Part shown: positions 21,003-31,839 of the stretch, one piece after another
How the letters are laid out: every line of letters starts with the position of its first letter
How positions within the stretch are numbered: the stretch's first letter is position 1
NCBI RefSeq assembly: GCF_000203795.2
Contig: NW_006281103.1
Span: 228,312-275,157, forward strand
Length of the DNA stretch: 46,846 bases
Direction: 5' to 3'
From: Batrachochytrium dendrobatidis JAM81
Taxonomy: Eukaryota; Chytridiomycota; Chytridiomycetes; Rhizophydiales
The notes under the pieces: generated by a model
What the model was told of the DNA's origin: nothing
The model's database searches: none
What the model saw: the letters and a program-made list of their open reading frames with translations, nothing else
Position numbers and translations under genes: made by a program

Positions 21003-21595
21003 GTATTGTTGTGGTGTAATATTAGCAACTACGCACAACTTGACATGAATGACAATGTTGATGCCGAAACTGTCAATGTATTACAGTGTATTGGTCAACA
21101 GTGACTGTAATCAATGACAATATTGCAGTCAATTCAATCCATGTGTTGATTGGAACAATCATTATTCTCTTGTCAGATTCAGCATGTAAATGAATGTTTT
21201 GTAGCGTATTTACCAATCCAACAATTGACTGATTAACAATAATTGAATATTAAATGTTGAATAAAAGACTCGAGTCATTATATGAATGACGTAATCAATT
21301 GAGTTGAATTGACACTTGATTGAACAATACAAATAAACACATGACAAATGTCTAAACACTATTCAAAGTGTGTGAATTTGAATACATGACAAATTAATAC
21401 AATTTGACAGTTTTAATTTCACACAAAAATGTTTAATATTCAAAGCATGTGAATTTGTTTCACATTGTTTCAAACAATTAAATTTTGGATTTAAAGTCCA
21501 ATTTTTTCCTTTCTTCATTCCATTACATTCTTATTTACTCTACTCACTTCATTCTACTCCACTTTATTCCATTCCTTTCCTTCATAAACTCCAAA
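21003..21595 (+). promoter_or_regulatory. CRN promoter block (copy 2)
   Basis: From TATTGTTGTGGTGTAATATT onward this matches 513-1012, but here the block is fused directly to an LTR instead of the usual tail repeat. The 16-mer GAATTTGTTTCACATT lies at 21451-21466, 130 bp from the ATG, with a T/C-rich tract at 21500-21590. An extra 80-bp segment (about 21365-21450) with partial copies of the motif is shared only with 41990-42075. Confidence 0.5.
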
Positions 21596-23890
21596 ATGAC
21601 CAGGATTTATGTGAAATACCTTGAAAACACTCCGGTATCATTATTTACTCAAAAGTTGCCTGTCCCTGAAGGAGAAGAGCCTAATATTTCTGACTTGGTT
21701 GCAGCAGTCAAACAAGCACTTCCATCAAAACTTGGTGCTATAGACCCTGACGAGCTCACCATCCATTATGTGGTGGATGGTCCAGCCATTGCTGGGAATA
21801 CTCTGTTGACCTCCATTCAGGAGCCGGTTGGTTCCTACAACCAACCGCTTGTCATCAAGGCCAACAATGGTACTGGACAAGGCATCTCTAATTCAATGTC
21901 AGGAGCTCCAGTAGGTTCGAATACCGGAATGGTTTCAGGAACATTCGAAGAAACTGCAGATACCGAAACCACTGTGTCACTTTTAAAGTATCATCACATT
22001 GCCGATTCTTTAAAAGATGACGACTGTGTCGTGCAAATTGTAAAAATTATCCTTGCAGTCACAGCTGGAGAATTTTCGGGGTCAAGCTTCAAAAATTTAC
22101 CGTTTGCATTTCTCGAGGGCTCATCTGGCTCAGGAAAGAGTCAGATGGGCTTTAATATCAAAGCCAATATTGGTGATCGGAGGAGAGTGCATTATCTCCT
22201 GTTCGATCCTCCCGGTTCGACATCACAAAGAATCTACCGCAACTTTGAAAACATTTCAAAGTTGTTCAGCAAATGTTATGTAGAAGATGAGCACATGTAC
22301 ACTTCTGAAACTTCATCTCCAAGCTGTGGTTCGCTGTTCAAAGAAAGTCTATATATGTATGGATTTATTTTTGAACTGCTATCCAACAAAATTCAGTCAC
22401 CCACAGTCAGTATTGGCCCAAAGACTGGCAAAGATGTCCAAGAGCTGATGACTTCCAAAGGAATCCATCAACACAGACCAGTGTTTATTCTGGACGAGTG
22501 TATTGCTATTTCAGACCAGTCCTTAAAAAAAGTGCGATTTGTGCGAAATTGCTTTCGTTCATTGGGTCTGGGACTCGTTATGATGGGAACAGATTCCAGA
22601 GCAGCCAAACTGCAACTCAGCATTGGAGGAAGCAGTCGAAGTGATGTTCCAATGCCGTGGTGTCATGTGTTTGGGGAATTTCCAGCAGTAAAACTAGAAC
22701 TAACAGGATTGCCACAAACACTACCAAGATATCTCAAATCTATCATACTCAACTCAAGGCCACTTTTTGCGCAGCTTGTCGCAGAAGAAATCGCAAACAA
22801 TGCTTCAGATTTTGACGAATTGATGAAAGCAGCGTTTATTAAACTGAAATCAGTCAAAAAGATATTTGGAAATCTTTACGGACAACTTGGACAGGTTCGG
22901 CTGTTTCATAACGCTCACTGTCAACTGACCGATTTGGAAAGCCAATCGACCAATCTGAAAAACCAATCGACTCCATTGATTCACTCACACTTTGCCCAGC
23001 TAGATGGAAAAAAAAACTTTATATTGATGAATGATGGATGTATTCAAGACCATTCTGCTTCTTGGGAACCGTCTTCGGTGTTTCCAGAGCTAAAGAACGA
23101 TATTTTGCTTTACCTGCTGTTGATGGGTGGAAAGGGATTTTCCGCCTGTTATGCAGGGGATGGCAAGCAGGTGCCATATGCACATTTTTTGATGAAAGCC
23201 AAGAGTAATCCGGATTATCGCAGCCATATTCTATACTTTTCGAATGCTGTACAGGATAGCAATGATGGAATGTTTCTCGAGTCTTTGCTATGTTCGACAG
23301 TCTGTTTGGCTTCACATTCTAATGGCGTCAAGGGAATTGATCTAAAACCGTTTCTGTTGAATTTGGTATATCAGCTTCAGATTGATAAACCTGATTNNNN
23401 NNNNNNNNNNNNNNNNNNNNNNNNNNNNNNNNNNNNNNNNNNNNNNNNNNNNNNNNNNNNNNNNNNNNNNNNNNNNNNNNNNNNNNNNNNNNNNNNNNNN
23501 NNNNNNNNNNNNNNNNNNNNNNNNNNNNNNNNNNNNNNNNNNNNNNNNATTGATTTGAAGACTTCCTGTGGACTTTTTGGAGAATCCAAAGATCACAAAG
23601 GTGTAATCAGCCTTGAAACAATGGTGAATATCATTGATAGGATTCCTGAAGCAGCAGAGGTGGAACTAGTTTTTACACGAAAACTTCAAGATTCGTACTT
23701 TAATCCTCCAGCTCCATCGTTTGAAATTCAATTCCAAAGAAAAGGCCATGTTCTAAAAAAGGCTTACTACAAGATTGACGCTTCAAAGCCCAACACTTTG
23801 CTTGAACCAATCAAGGGTCTTCCGTGCGACCAGCCTGATATGGATGGAGTTGTTATTTTCTTTGAGATCAATGACAGGGTTATTATTTAA
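21596..23890 (+). CDS. CRN effector: ubiquitin-like header + P-loop NTPase + C-terminal domain (copy A, contains N gap)
   Basis: 764 codons including a 152-bp run of N at 23397-23548. The start ATG at 21596 follows the T/C tract and matches copy B. The header is residues 1-90 (MTRIYVKYLENTPVSLF). The NTPase domain has Walker A GSSGSGKS (K181) and Walker B VFILDECIAI (D300, E301). Thr/Ser-rich linkers and a long helical region follow, and the C-terminal 150 residues end FFEINDRVII. The C-terminal part (KVELVFTRKLQDSYF-like) could be an effector domain but shows no motif I can name. CRNs of this form are classed as STAND-like NTPase effectors. The header middle (VKQALPSKLGAIDPDE) differs from copies B and C. 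The body is almost identical to both, indicating recent duplication or gene conversion. Confidence 0.85.
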   Translation: MTRIYVKYLENTPVSLFTQKLPVPEGEEPNISDLVAAVKQALPSKLGAIDPDELTIHYVVDGPAIAGNTLLTSIQEPVGSYNQPLVIKANNGTGQGISNSMSGAPVGSNTGMVSGTFEETADTETTVSLLKYHHIADSLKDDDCVVQIVKIILAVTAGEFSGSSFKNLPFAFLEGSSGSGKSQMGFNIKANIGDRRRVHYLLFDPPGSTSQRIYRNFENISKLFSKCYVEDEHMYTSETSSPSCGSLFKESLYMYGFIFELLSNKIQSPTVSIGPKTGKDVQELMTSKGIHQHRPVFILDECIAISDQSLKKVRFVRNCFRSLGLGLVMMGTDSRAAKLQLSIGGSSRSDVPMPWCHVFGEFPAVKLELTGLPQTLPRYLKSIILNSRPLFAQLVAEEIANNASDFDELMKAAFIKLKSVKKIFGNLYGQLGQVRLFHNAHCQLTDLESQSTNLKNQSTPLIHSHFAQLDGKKNFILMNDGCIQDHSASWEPSSVFPELKNDILLYLLLMGGKGFSACYAGDGKQVPYAHFLMKAKSNPDYRSHILYFSNAVQDSNDGMFLESLLCSTVCLASHSNGVKGIDLKPFLLNLVYQLQIDKPDXXXXXXXXXXXXXXXXXXXXXXXXXXXXXXXXXXXXXXXXXXXXXXXXXXXIDLKTSCGLFGESKDHKGVISLETMVNIIDRIPEAAEVELVFTRKLQDSYFNPPAPSFEIQFQRKGHVLKKAYYKIDASKPNTLLEPIKGLPCDQPDMDGVVIFFEINDRVII
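23397..23548. other. Assembly gap (152 N) inside a CRN gene
   Basis: The gap length equals the distance between the same flanking bases in copy B (35952-36103). The missing sequence is therefore probably the same as in the sister copies and the gene is likely uninterrupted. This is typical of collapsed or unresolved near-identical repeats. Confidence 0.95.
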
Positions 23891-26465
23891 TGAGCATTGA
23901 TATTTCCTCCCAATAAATATATTTATTAATTTGTACAAATCTATAATAACTCGATCGAATTGAGCAAGTTGTTTTTGGATAAATATCAGTAATGATTACA
24001 CAATCATTTAACAATCTATCCAGTTTCAAGGATATTGTTACAATTATGGGCAAGATATACAACAATCCAATCGTGTTCATTATGTCCATTGTGCTATCGA
24101 GTATGAATATTGCACAAAACTATCCATCATTCAAACTACAGACTATCCACTGTTGCACCTCGAGACTTTTGTTCATAATGACCTATTTTTGGTAGATTGT
24201 TGTTTTTGACAAGCTTGGACAAATCTAATAGTAATTATTGGCCAACAAAACTGGTATCATTTGGTGCCTTGTCTACACTGTTATAATTGACAGTTTTGGT
24301 GTTTCAAGTAGTGTATATTGAGAACATTGCATTATGGAACCATTGCAATGTACGACACAAAGTTGGATGATGTGCGCAATGACGTACATCATATCAGCTA
24401 TAAATGGATCAATGCATACCTTTGTAATAAACAACCAGCTTTATTACTACACCTGCCGAGTCTCTAGTTTCATAATAGTCTTTGATTTCCAACATGAATA
24501 CCGCTACATTCAAAATGCACAACACGCTTGCTATGGAACAAAAACAGCACTATTGTTCACGTTGCTACAAGTATATTGGGATCATCATTGAATCACACAC
24601 TGCTGGTAGCTGTAAATCGGACGACAAAAACACAAACAGTGATGTTGAACATGATGAGTAAACCTAGTTGTATTGGTTGCTGTTGCACAAAAACAGCTGT
24701 TTTTAACAGTACATTTTGAATATCGTAATGTTGATCAATCACAAATATATGGGTTTTGATGGGTCCGGTAGATCAATTCAGTGTATAGTAGTGATTAGTG
24801 CAATATGATCAATTCAAGCATGCCATGTCGTGTCGTGTCATTGTATTGGTAATGAATGATGTTATTGAATGGATGAGATTGAATGCAAGATAAATAAGTA
24901 AACCATCATGCAATACACGCTGGATTGTAGCATATCCTACTCGAGACTGTTGATGGTCCACTTTGAGCTGTAGCAATGTGTCGGGTCTGGTTCAAGAGTT
25001 TGTTGTTCAGCACCAGAATCTTGAGCAACTGCACCATGCTCAGATTGTGACAATCATTGAAATACAACATTGTAGAACGAACCGAATCAAACCACTGCAT
25101 TACCAGTTGATCCGAGATGCATCATATGGTCAAGTTATACCAGACTGAACAACATCCAAGTAGTGTTGCTTGAATCCAGTTTTGTAAAACTGATATTTCC
25201 AAACCATATTTGTCGCAACCCAAGTGTTTTTGATGTTCAATCTCAAGTCGAGTCTTGTGAATCGGACTGGATTGTTGTTGGTTTCCGGCATTCATGCTCT
25301 AAATCGGCAAGGTTCTCACTCGCCGAGTTGCCAATTCATAATGAACAATAGGTTCAGTCACTGTCAAGTTGAACACTAAACTTGTTATGTTGGCATCATG
25401 ACCATTTGCTGCGTAACTTGTGATTAAAACATTCCATTCACTAGAATTGAACTAGAATTGGACTAGAATTGGACTAGAGTCAACTACATATACATCATCT
25501 AGATCATCTGGATTAAAATCTGTCAACAGACTGGATCCAGTATTTGTAGTCACACTGAGTTAGTGTCGCATATACTGAACACTAACTACAGTGACAGACT
25601 ATTACAGTAAACAACTAGAGTGTCGTTTTACTGGATCCAAGCAAGTTGTCATTCAACAGGTAGAGTCTTGTATTGTATTTATGTTATCGAGTACGATCAA
25701 AAGCATGCTACTAGTATATCAATAGCACCATACAACACCAGTTCATTCGAATGATATTTGTTTGTTCATATAAACTATAAAACTGAATTTCAATTTGAAT
25801 GGCAGTTGGAATTATCAGCTATAGATTTGCTACGTTTTGCGACACCGATTCCACAAAAATGACAACTCTGAATCAAACTCGGGTGAAACAACGCAAGAGT
25901 TTCTACAAGACTGCACAGATGTGATGACTTTAAATTAAACAATGAGTTATCATCAAGACTTGGCTATTACAGTGCTGACCAACTCTCACTTTGACTGACT
26001 GATCGAGGACCTCCTTTACAACCATACTGCCCATTTATTGTTCAAAATACTGGAAATCATCATTTATTCATTACAATTACAGCAACTTGTAATCAACGTC
26101 GGATCAAATATCTCACAACTGGAGTCGCCATTGTCTGAATCGAGCTTTAAAATATCCCATTCTAAACAAAAAAGTATGAGAGCAACTCGATCAAATACTT
26201 GAAAAGAACAAAGTCAACCCTCACTGATTCAACACTTGTATGTATGTTTGTTGGAATCAGGTCAAGCCTGTGCTGCAAACTAGTTGTTACATCAATCGTC
26301 AAAAACAATCCCAGAAAACAAATTCAATATTTCACACTATTTGTCGTTTGCTATAACATGCTTTGGTTCAGTTACATCAGGCAATGTGTCTCGGACTTTA
26401 TTTGATTGCTCCACTCATCATTTGTCTGTTTTTACCCGAAACGTTCAGATACAAGTGGAAAAAGA

Positions 26466-26788
26466 TTGGATGGTGATTTCTTAAAGGTTCATGGTCACTT
26501 TGAATGTTTTACGTCGCGGAAAGAGTTTATATTACTGAAGCAAGCAAGGATGACATGAGACTGGAAATGTCACAGTATTTGATTGGATGTAAAGCTGCAG
26601 CAGATATTAGTCATTTGAACTCGGTGTATGGAATTGTTACAAACTATATGCAGTTGAATTTCTTGCATAGTCTTGATGAAAAGATTGGATTGGACGAGTG
26701 CGTTGTGGATATGGATACGACTGGACCTAGTACAGATTATCTTGTCGATATCACTGCCAAAATCTATACAATATTATCTGATGAATGA
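26466..26788 (+). pseudogene. Fossil CRN C-terminal nuclease-like fragment (tail copy 1)
   Basis: Two overlapping frames give LDGDFLKVHGHFECF and then VYITEASKDDMRLEMSQYLI, GCKAAADISHL, VYGIVTNYMQLNFL and DYLVDITAKIYTILSDE. This order resembles the nuclease-like C-terminal domain of oomycete and fungal CRNs (…VTEAK..D…GL.Q.L.G….VYGIVTNY…F). The E-x-x-K of the usual catalytic core appears as EASK. A frameshift near 26504 and the absence of header and NTPase show it is dead. The same fossil, with the same frameshift, is at 39022-39344. Confidence 0.55.
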
Positions 26789-26922
26789 CATGGAGTTGAT
26801 AAATATATTGGGCTACAGACAAACAAGTACCAATGTTTTGACTAAACTGATATTGAAGGATGCTCTTGTTTTAATTTTGCCATTTCTATCTGAACGTTGC
26901 AACTGTGGTGAGGCATGGATAG

Positions 26923-27034
26923 TATTACAACTGTAATGTCTGGACAAGTGACTGTCTGAATAACAGTAACTATTTCCAGTGATGCTGATTTGTAAACACT
27001 CGAATTATTCAACAACACTCTATCAATGCATTTG
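26923..27034 (+). repeat. Breakpoint sequence shared with the SLM-like relic (tail copy 1)
   Basis: Matches the reverse complement of 6532-6644. Read on the plus strand it contains CGAATTATTCAACAACAC, which codes in the SLM-like relic for the BAR segment RIIQQH, but it loses the match soon after. Confidence 0.7.
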
Positions 27035-28570
27035 CAAGACTCATTGGACGTATCCGTTGTTTGAATGTTGATTCTCATACATTCAGAAGTGGAAGTTATA
27101 AAGCTTATTTCCATGCAAACACGATCAATGTATTACTTTTTGTTGGATAGGCTGTATCATCTGGCATCAATTCAGACACACTTGTCAGTCCTGTTCCGTA
27201 TACAATGAGTCACATATGGACACATATGGACACCAATGCAACAATCAACAATCAATTGTCATTTACAAGTCCGAATTGCCAACCAACAATCGTACTAATG
27301 GACCAACGGACCAATGCCAAATCACCTGCACATCAGACAGTTTATTGGACATGACTTGATTGTTTTTGAAAACTGTTTGATGACTGCTTGATGACTCGAG
27401 TAATCCAATCACACATTGCTGGCAATTAAATGGAACTATACAATGTGTCATGTATACATTGGATACTATCAGTTTATCAGTGACTATCTGGTGTTTGTTT
27501 ATGCATGATTACTTGGACTACTATTTGCAATCAACACAATAACTGGTGTCAATGACTGATAACAATGAAACCAAACGATTGGCCACATCAGATTATACAC
27601 GTTCATTCTGGAATGCAACTTTGCATCGATATCATAAATATCAGCCATAACCCGAGCCAAACGAGTCAAGCGAGTGTCGCAAGCTTGCATTCATTTGAAA
27701 ATACTCGATATCAGGCTAAAGTTGCATGTGAAATGGTCATTTGTACAAGGTTAAACAACATCGACATTTACAATCAATGGGATGTTGGAACAGAGCTGCT
27801 ATTTCCGAATTTAAAAGTCCAAATTGTACACATTGTTATCAAGTCTAATCTACACCCTTCATGTCATGGCATGTCATGCTTGATAGTTTCATACACTGCT
27901 GCAAGAGTTGTATTGTGTGTATTTCGAGTATTTCCATCACTCCATCATATGTCGCATGTGTTGGCATGTCAAGTGTGGTGATATCGGGTCAAAACAGTCG
28001 ATTGGCATAATAATCCATCAACATTCGAGTCGGTTGGTCAACCAAACAGTTGTATCATGCGGTAATATCAATATACTGCGATTGTAGCATGTCATTCATC
28101 AGACATTGTTGAAACCATTACAAAACCTGTTTGGACCAAATCAAACTGTGACGAATACCGCATACTCGGATCATCATCAACTAAACCAGGAATACACGCT
28201 TGACAATATTGGCGATTGATGATTGAACCTGATTCATGGCTAATTCGTCGAGTGTTTGCAATGTGTTAATATAACCAGTCATATATCATTTGGTGTTGTT
28301 AACCTGTGGTTTGGTGATGGTTTGATTGCAAGTGATTCCTGGACACAACACATTGCAAACCAAGCAACTTGACTACTTGAACGACTCAAATGACTCGATA
28401 CTAACCGGAATTCAATACAATTGTTGAATAGCCCGTGTAATATCAGATCTAGTCAAGTCAACAGACAAGTCAACAGACACGACAGCCGATACAACTATAT
28501 ACAGCAAAAATGCGTTGGATTCATTTGTGATTGCATACTCATCAATCTTGAATGACAGTGTTTGTGCAGT

Positions 28571-29560
28571 TTTGGATATAGGTTGTATGGATATTGCAAC
28601 AAACCTGTAGTATTATAGTATGACTGACATATACTACTATTGGATCAAACAACATAACAGTCCAATATAATGTCAAATATATATGTGCATAAAATGGTCA
28701 CCAAACCTGATCGGTTGTGTATCAATCATAAACAACTACCAATTAGCAACAAGTGCCATTCGTATACATTGACAGAATTACTACAGACAACACCAACAAT
28801 TACAAGATCATGTGCAATATATCAAGAATTGTGATATGGTTTCAATAAACCAACAACAACTGAACAAATGACATTACAATGATTATTTATAGAACAAGGC
28901 AATCAAACGACAACGACAATGTTAGTGACGATTATGTTGGACAATATTCATGATTCAAATATCGACAGTCAAACATTGGTTAACCAACAGTTGTACGATT
29001 ATACAACTGGTGCGTGTATTGACAAGTGATCAACCTCGATCCAGTCATGGTTGAAACGGTGTATCACAGGACTCGAAAGTTGACACATTATTGTTGTGGT
29101 GTGATGTTGGCAACTACACACAACTTGACATGAATGACAATGTTGATATTGAGACTGTCAATGTATTACAATGTATTGGTCAACAGTGACTGTAATCAAT
29201 GAAAATATTGCAGTCAATTCAATCCAATTGTTGATTGGAACAATCATTATTCACTTGTCAGATTCAGCATGTAAATGAATGTTTTGTAACATATTTACTA
29301 ATCCAACAATTGACTGATTAACAATAATTGAATATTAAAATGTAATCAATTGAGTTGAATTGACACTTGATTGAACAATACAAATGAACACATGACAAAT
29401 GTCTAAACACTATTCAAAGTGTGAATTTGTTTCACATTATTCACATGATATCGAGTTTTGGATTTAAAGTCAGATTTTTTCTTTTCTTTTTTTCATTACA
29501 TTCAATTTCATTCTTATTCTATTCCATATCTTTTCTTTCATTTCTCTCCAGTAAACTCCA
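28571..29560 (+). repeat. CRN repeat unit: tail end plus promoter block (copy 3)
   Basis: Homologous to 1-1012 and 41119-42233, somewhat more diverged, and lacking the GTTGAATAAAAGACTCGAG segment near 29340. The 16-mer GAATTTGTTTCACATT is at 29423-29438, 123 bp from the next ATG, followed by a T/C-rich tract. Confidence 0.85.
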
Positions 29561-30487
29561 ATGGAAAATGAAAGGTTTTACATTAAATATCTGGACTACC
29601 AGCCAGTGGAAATCGAAACCCACTTCAATGGAGAACTAGAGAGAAGAAGGCCACTGACTGACGTTGCTGACCTGGTTGCAGCCATCGTTGTTGAACCAAC
29701 TAGAAGACTTGCTGGTATCCCAGAGGACTATGGGCCACTCACTCTCCACTCTGCTGTTGATGAACCTGCTATTCCTGGGAATACTCTCCTGACCTCCATT
29801 CAGCAACCTACTGGTTCCTACGACCATCCACTGATTATTCGCTCTCTAAGCGATACTATCACTATGGACGAGCATATGGTTTGTTCTCTTCCTGAACCGG
29901 TGTATGACAATCCTGTATCAAGACCCAACACCTCTGGCAGAATTTGGAAGAAGCCGACACATGTTTTCCTGTGGTCTGATTTTAAGCAAAGCGTTGTTGA
30001 TTGGATTGGTGCTAATCATCATCAGCATTCTCAAAGAGTACAAAAACCTGTGTTTGTTCCCAGAGTTATCACCGAAGAAGTTCAAAGTCTTCAACCCTTT
30101 ATCAAGCTCAATTTGCTCAATATCTCTGCCAAGTGTTTCATTCCTCCTTCTGAATTCAAGGCACGACGTCAAATCACAAGCTGCGTAGGGGAACCAGATC
30201 ATTTAATGACTAGAAATGGAGAGATTGTCGCTATTGTTGAAGAAAAGGGCAATTGGGCTTTGTCTATCAGTGATATCGTCAACTCATACGACACAGAAAG
30301 GACACGTGCGTCTGCTCTTGACCAACTCTACCACTATATGCGATTGAACCACAGACAATATGGGATTCTGTCGTCATACGAAAACACCTGGTTTGTTTAT
30401 CGAAATCAAGGATGTGCCGTTTGTGAAGAACCTCAAGTTCATGAAACTTTGTATGTTTCCGAGGGAATCTCCTTTCTTGTTCATTAA
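29561..30487 (+). CDS. Truncated CRN: header plus nuclease-like domain, kinase lost at an LTR
   Basis: 308 codons. The header (starts MENERFYIKYLDYQPVE) and the PD-(D/E)XK-like domain (GEPDHLMTRNGE, VEEKGNWALS, QLYHYMRLNHRQYG) are close to the gene at 1013, catalytic-type residues included. The header middle (IVVEPTRRLAGIPEDYG) is a different module, shared with the CRNs at 34145 and 42234. After EGISF the match to the 1013 gene ends. The last codons and the TAA come from an LTR that begins at 30478, so the linker and kinase are gone. The promoter block is intact, so a nuclease-only protein could still be made. Whether it is functional or a pseudogene is open. Confidence 0.7.
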   Translation: MENERFYIKYLDYQPVEIETHFNGELERRRPLTDVADLVAAIVVEPTRRLAGIPEDYGPLTLHSAVDEPAIPGNTLLTSIQQPTGSYDHPLIIRSLSDTITMDEHMVCSLPEPVYDNPVSRPNTSGRIWKKPTHVFLWSDFKQSVVDWIGANHHQHSQRVQKPVFVPRVITEEVQSLQPFIKLNLLNISAKCFIPPSEFKARRQITSCVGEPDHLMTRNGEIVAIVEEKGNWALSISDIVNSYDTERTRASALDQLYHYMRLNHRQYGILSSYENTWFVYRNQGCAVCEEPQVHETLYVSEGISFLVH

Positions 30488-30832
30488 CGTATAGTGACAT
30501 ATTAATGTAGTATAAGTTTTTAGAGGAAGATCACAGAGATGTAAGACAAGAAGAAGGAATGAATCAGAATAGTCGTGATTATTTATTGATAAGAGAACTT
30601 TGTCTCTTATATATAGTAAGTAGTAGTGGTGAATTAGTGGCGGTATAAGCGTCACTCCTAAGCTTCACCGTTAAGGGTTCCCAAGCGTTACAGTCTTTGC
30701 ATAGAGTGAGGCAACGGTCATCACCATATCTAAGCATTGTATAGCTTACTTGTTTATACAATGCTTGTTACTAGACCCCATCCTGACTGTCTGGGTCCTA
30801 TTACAAATGTCATACATTACCAATGTCTAACA
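30478..30832 (-). mobile_element. Solo LTR (copia-like form) between two truncated CRN genes
   Basis: On the minus strand it starts TGTTAGACATTGGTAATG and ends CGTTAATGAACA, 355 bp. It has a TATA box (TATATATAAGAGAC) followed by TCTTATCAATAAATAATCACG, GATTCATTCC and ACTACATTAATATGTCACT. The order matches the LTR at 20690-21002. No internal retroelement sequence is beside it. The flanking five bases (tttct and aactc on the plus strand) are not a target-site duplication. Both flanking CRN sequences are cut exactly at its ends. Confidence 0.7.
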
Positions 30833-31698
30833 AACTCCTTGTACCATTCAGACTGAGGAGATGACATGAACAAGACAATACAACATGATGGCATTGGAGT
30901 CGTGTGTCCATCAACAATATAGAATGTGCCTTGTTTCCAAACAATATTGGCCACTTCAAGTCCAAGCTCTGTGACGAGTTGTTGCTGCAAGTCAAAGCAT
31001 TCGTACGAGGATCCCACTTGATAAACAATCCGGTTTGGCTTCAAGGACAGACTTTTCGTGGTAAAGTCATCCATCAAGCGATGCAATATGTAGACAAAAA
31101 ACAGTAACTTTCCGATGCCTGATGTTCCAGATATTGCAAATTATTCCATGCCACAATCAATTTGATCCAAAAGCAAGCCAAACACATCATGATAGCACTC
31201 TCTAACATATAGTTTTTGTATTTTGTCTTGGGTGTATGGGAAAAGGACATGATCTGTCGACTGTATGCATTCATTGACCAGCTGGGCGTTTGCAAACGAC
31301 TTGAACTGGGTTGTCAAAACATTGGGTTTGGTACGTTGTCGTTTAGGAGAAAAGTCTTGATGGTTTGCTGTTGATAAAGAAGTAGAACCTGCATCAAAAA
31401 TGGCACTTTTGCTTGGTTCCCTGATAGGTGGTGGTAAACAACCAATAACAACACATGAACCATCTTGAGTAAAGTATTATTGAGGAAGGGAGTCGAGTAA
31501 AGCCCAGGTGTTGATTAGTTGGTCCTTGTTGGTGTTGGTGTAGAGTTGGAGTTGATGAGCATCGATGTCAGCCATAGCAGGATCATACTCAGACTTGATA
31601 GCATCATGAACGTCACTCAAGTCTTCAAAGTCAGTCACATTGATTTCAGCAGTAAGTGTGCCATATTGGACATTGAGGAATAGGTCGTTTGTGTTCAT
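30833..31698 (-). pseudogene. CRN pseudogene: header plus partial P-loop NTPase, cut by the LTR
   Basis: Begins at 31698 with a header (MNTNDLFLNVQYGTLTAEIN...ALLDSLPQ) almost the same as in the pseudogene at 19059 and ended by the same TAA. Reading continues in frame with YFTQDGSCVVIG and then a body unrelated to that of the first pseudogene. It contains a Walker A-like GTSGIGKL (the usual Ser/Thr after Lys is Leu), preceded by another in-frame stop, then LHRLMDDFTTKSLSL, and ends at EFVRHW where the LTR begins. The C-terminal domain is absent. It could still give a header-only peptide of about 74 residues. Confidence 0.75.
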
Positions 31699-31839
31699 TT
31701 TATGAAAAGAAAAAGAGTAAAAAAGCAATTTATTTGTCAAATTGTAAAACAAAAATCGACTTTTTAATCGAGTCAAAATAACAAAATTTTGGGATATTTC
31801 AAGACAATTCACACGATTTAAATATTTGGAAATTAGTTA

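Larger units (their letters stand above)
23891..28570 (+). repeat. CRN 3' tail repeat, copy 1 (4.7 kb)
   Basis: Follows the CRN stop codon directly and matches 36446-41118 along its whole length, and 44554-46846 as far as the window goes, with roughly one difference per 50-100 bases. It starts with an AATAAATATATTTATT stretch that may serve as poly(A) signal. Only short open frames are present, apart from a fossil nuclease piece at 26466-26788 and the breakpoint sequence at 26923-27034. A small tandem of CTAGAATTGGA units at about 25441-25482 varies between copies. Confidence 0.9.

Noticed and set aside
21485..21595. N-terminal extension of the CRN protein reading through the T/C tract (start at 21485)
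   Set aside because: The extension is low-complexity translation of the pyrimidine tract, has no ATG there, and is not shared by copies B and C, which start at the ATG before the header.
24001..25351. Several 60-85 codon frames conserved in all three tail copies
   Set aside because: Conservation is at DNA level over the whole tail, with no excess of synonymous change visible and no recognisable protein. One pair of frames is fused by a one-base change in copy 3 (44997-45383), as expected for non-coding DNA.
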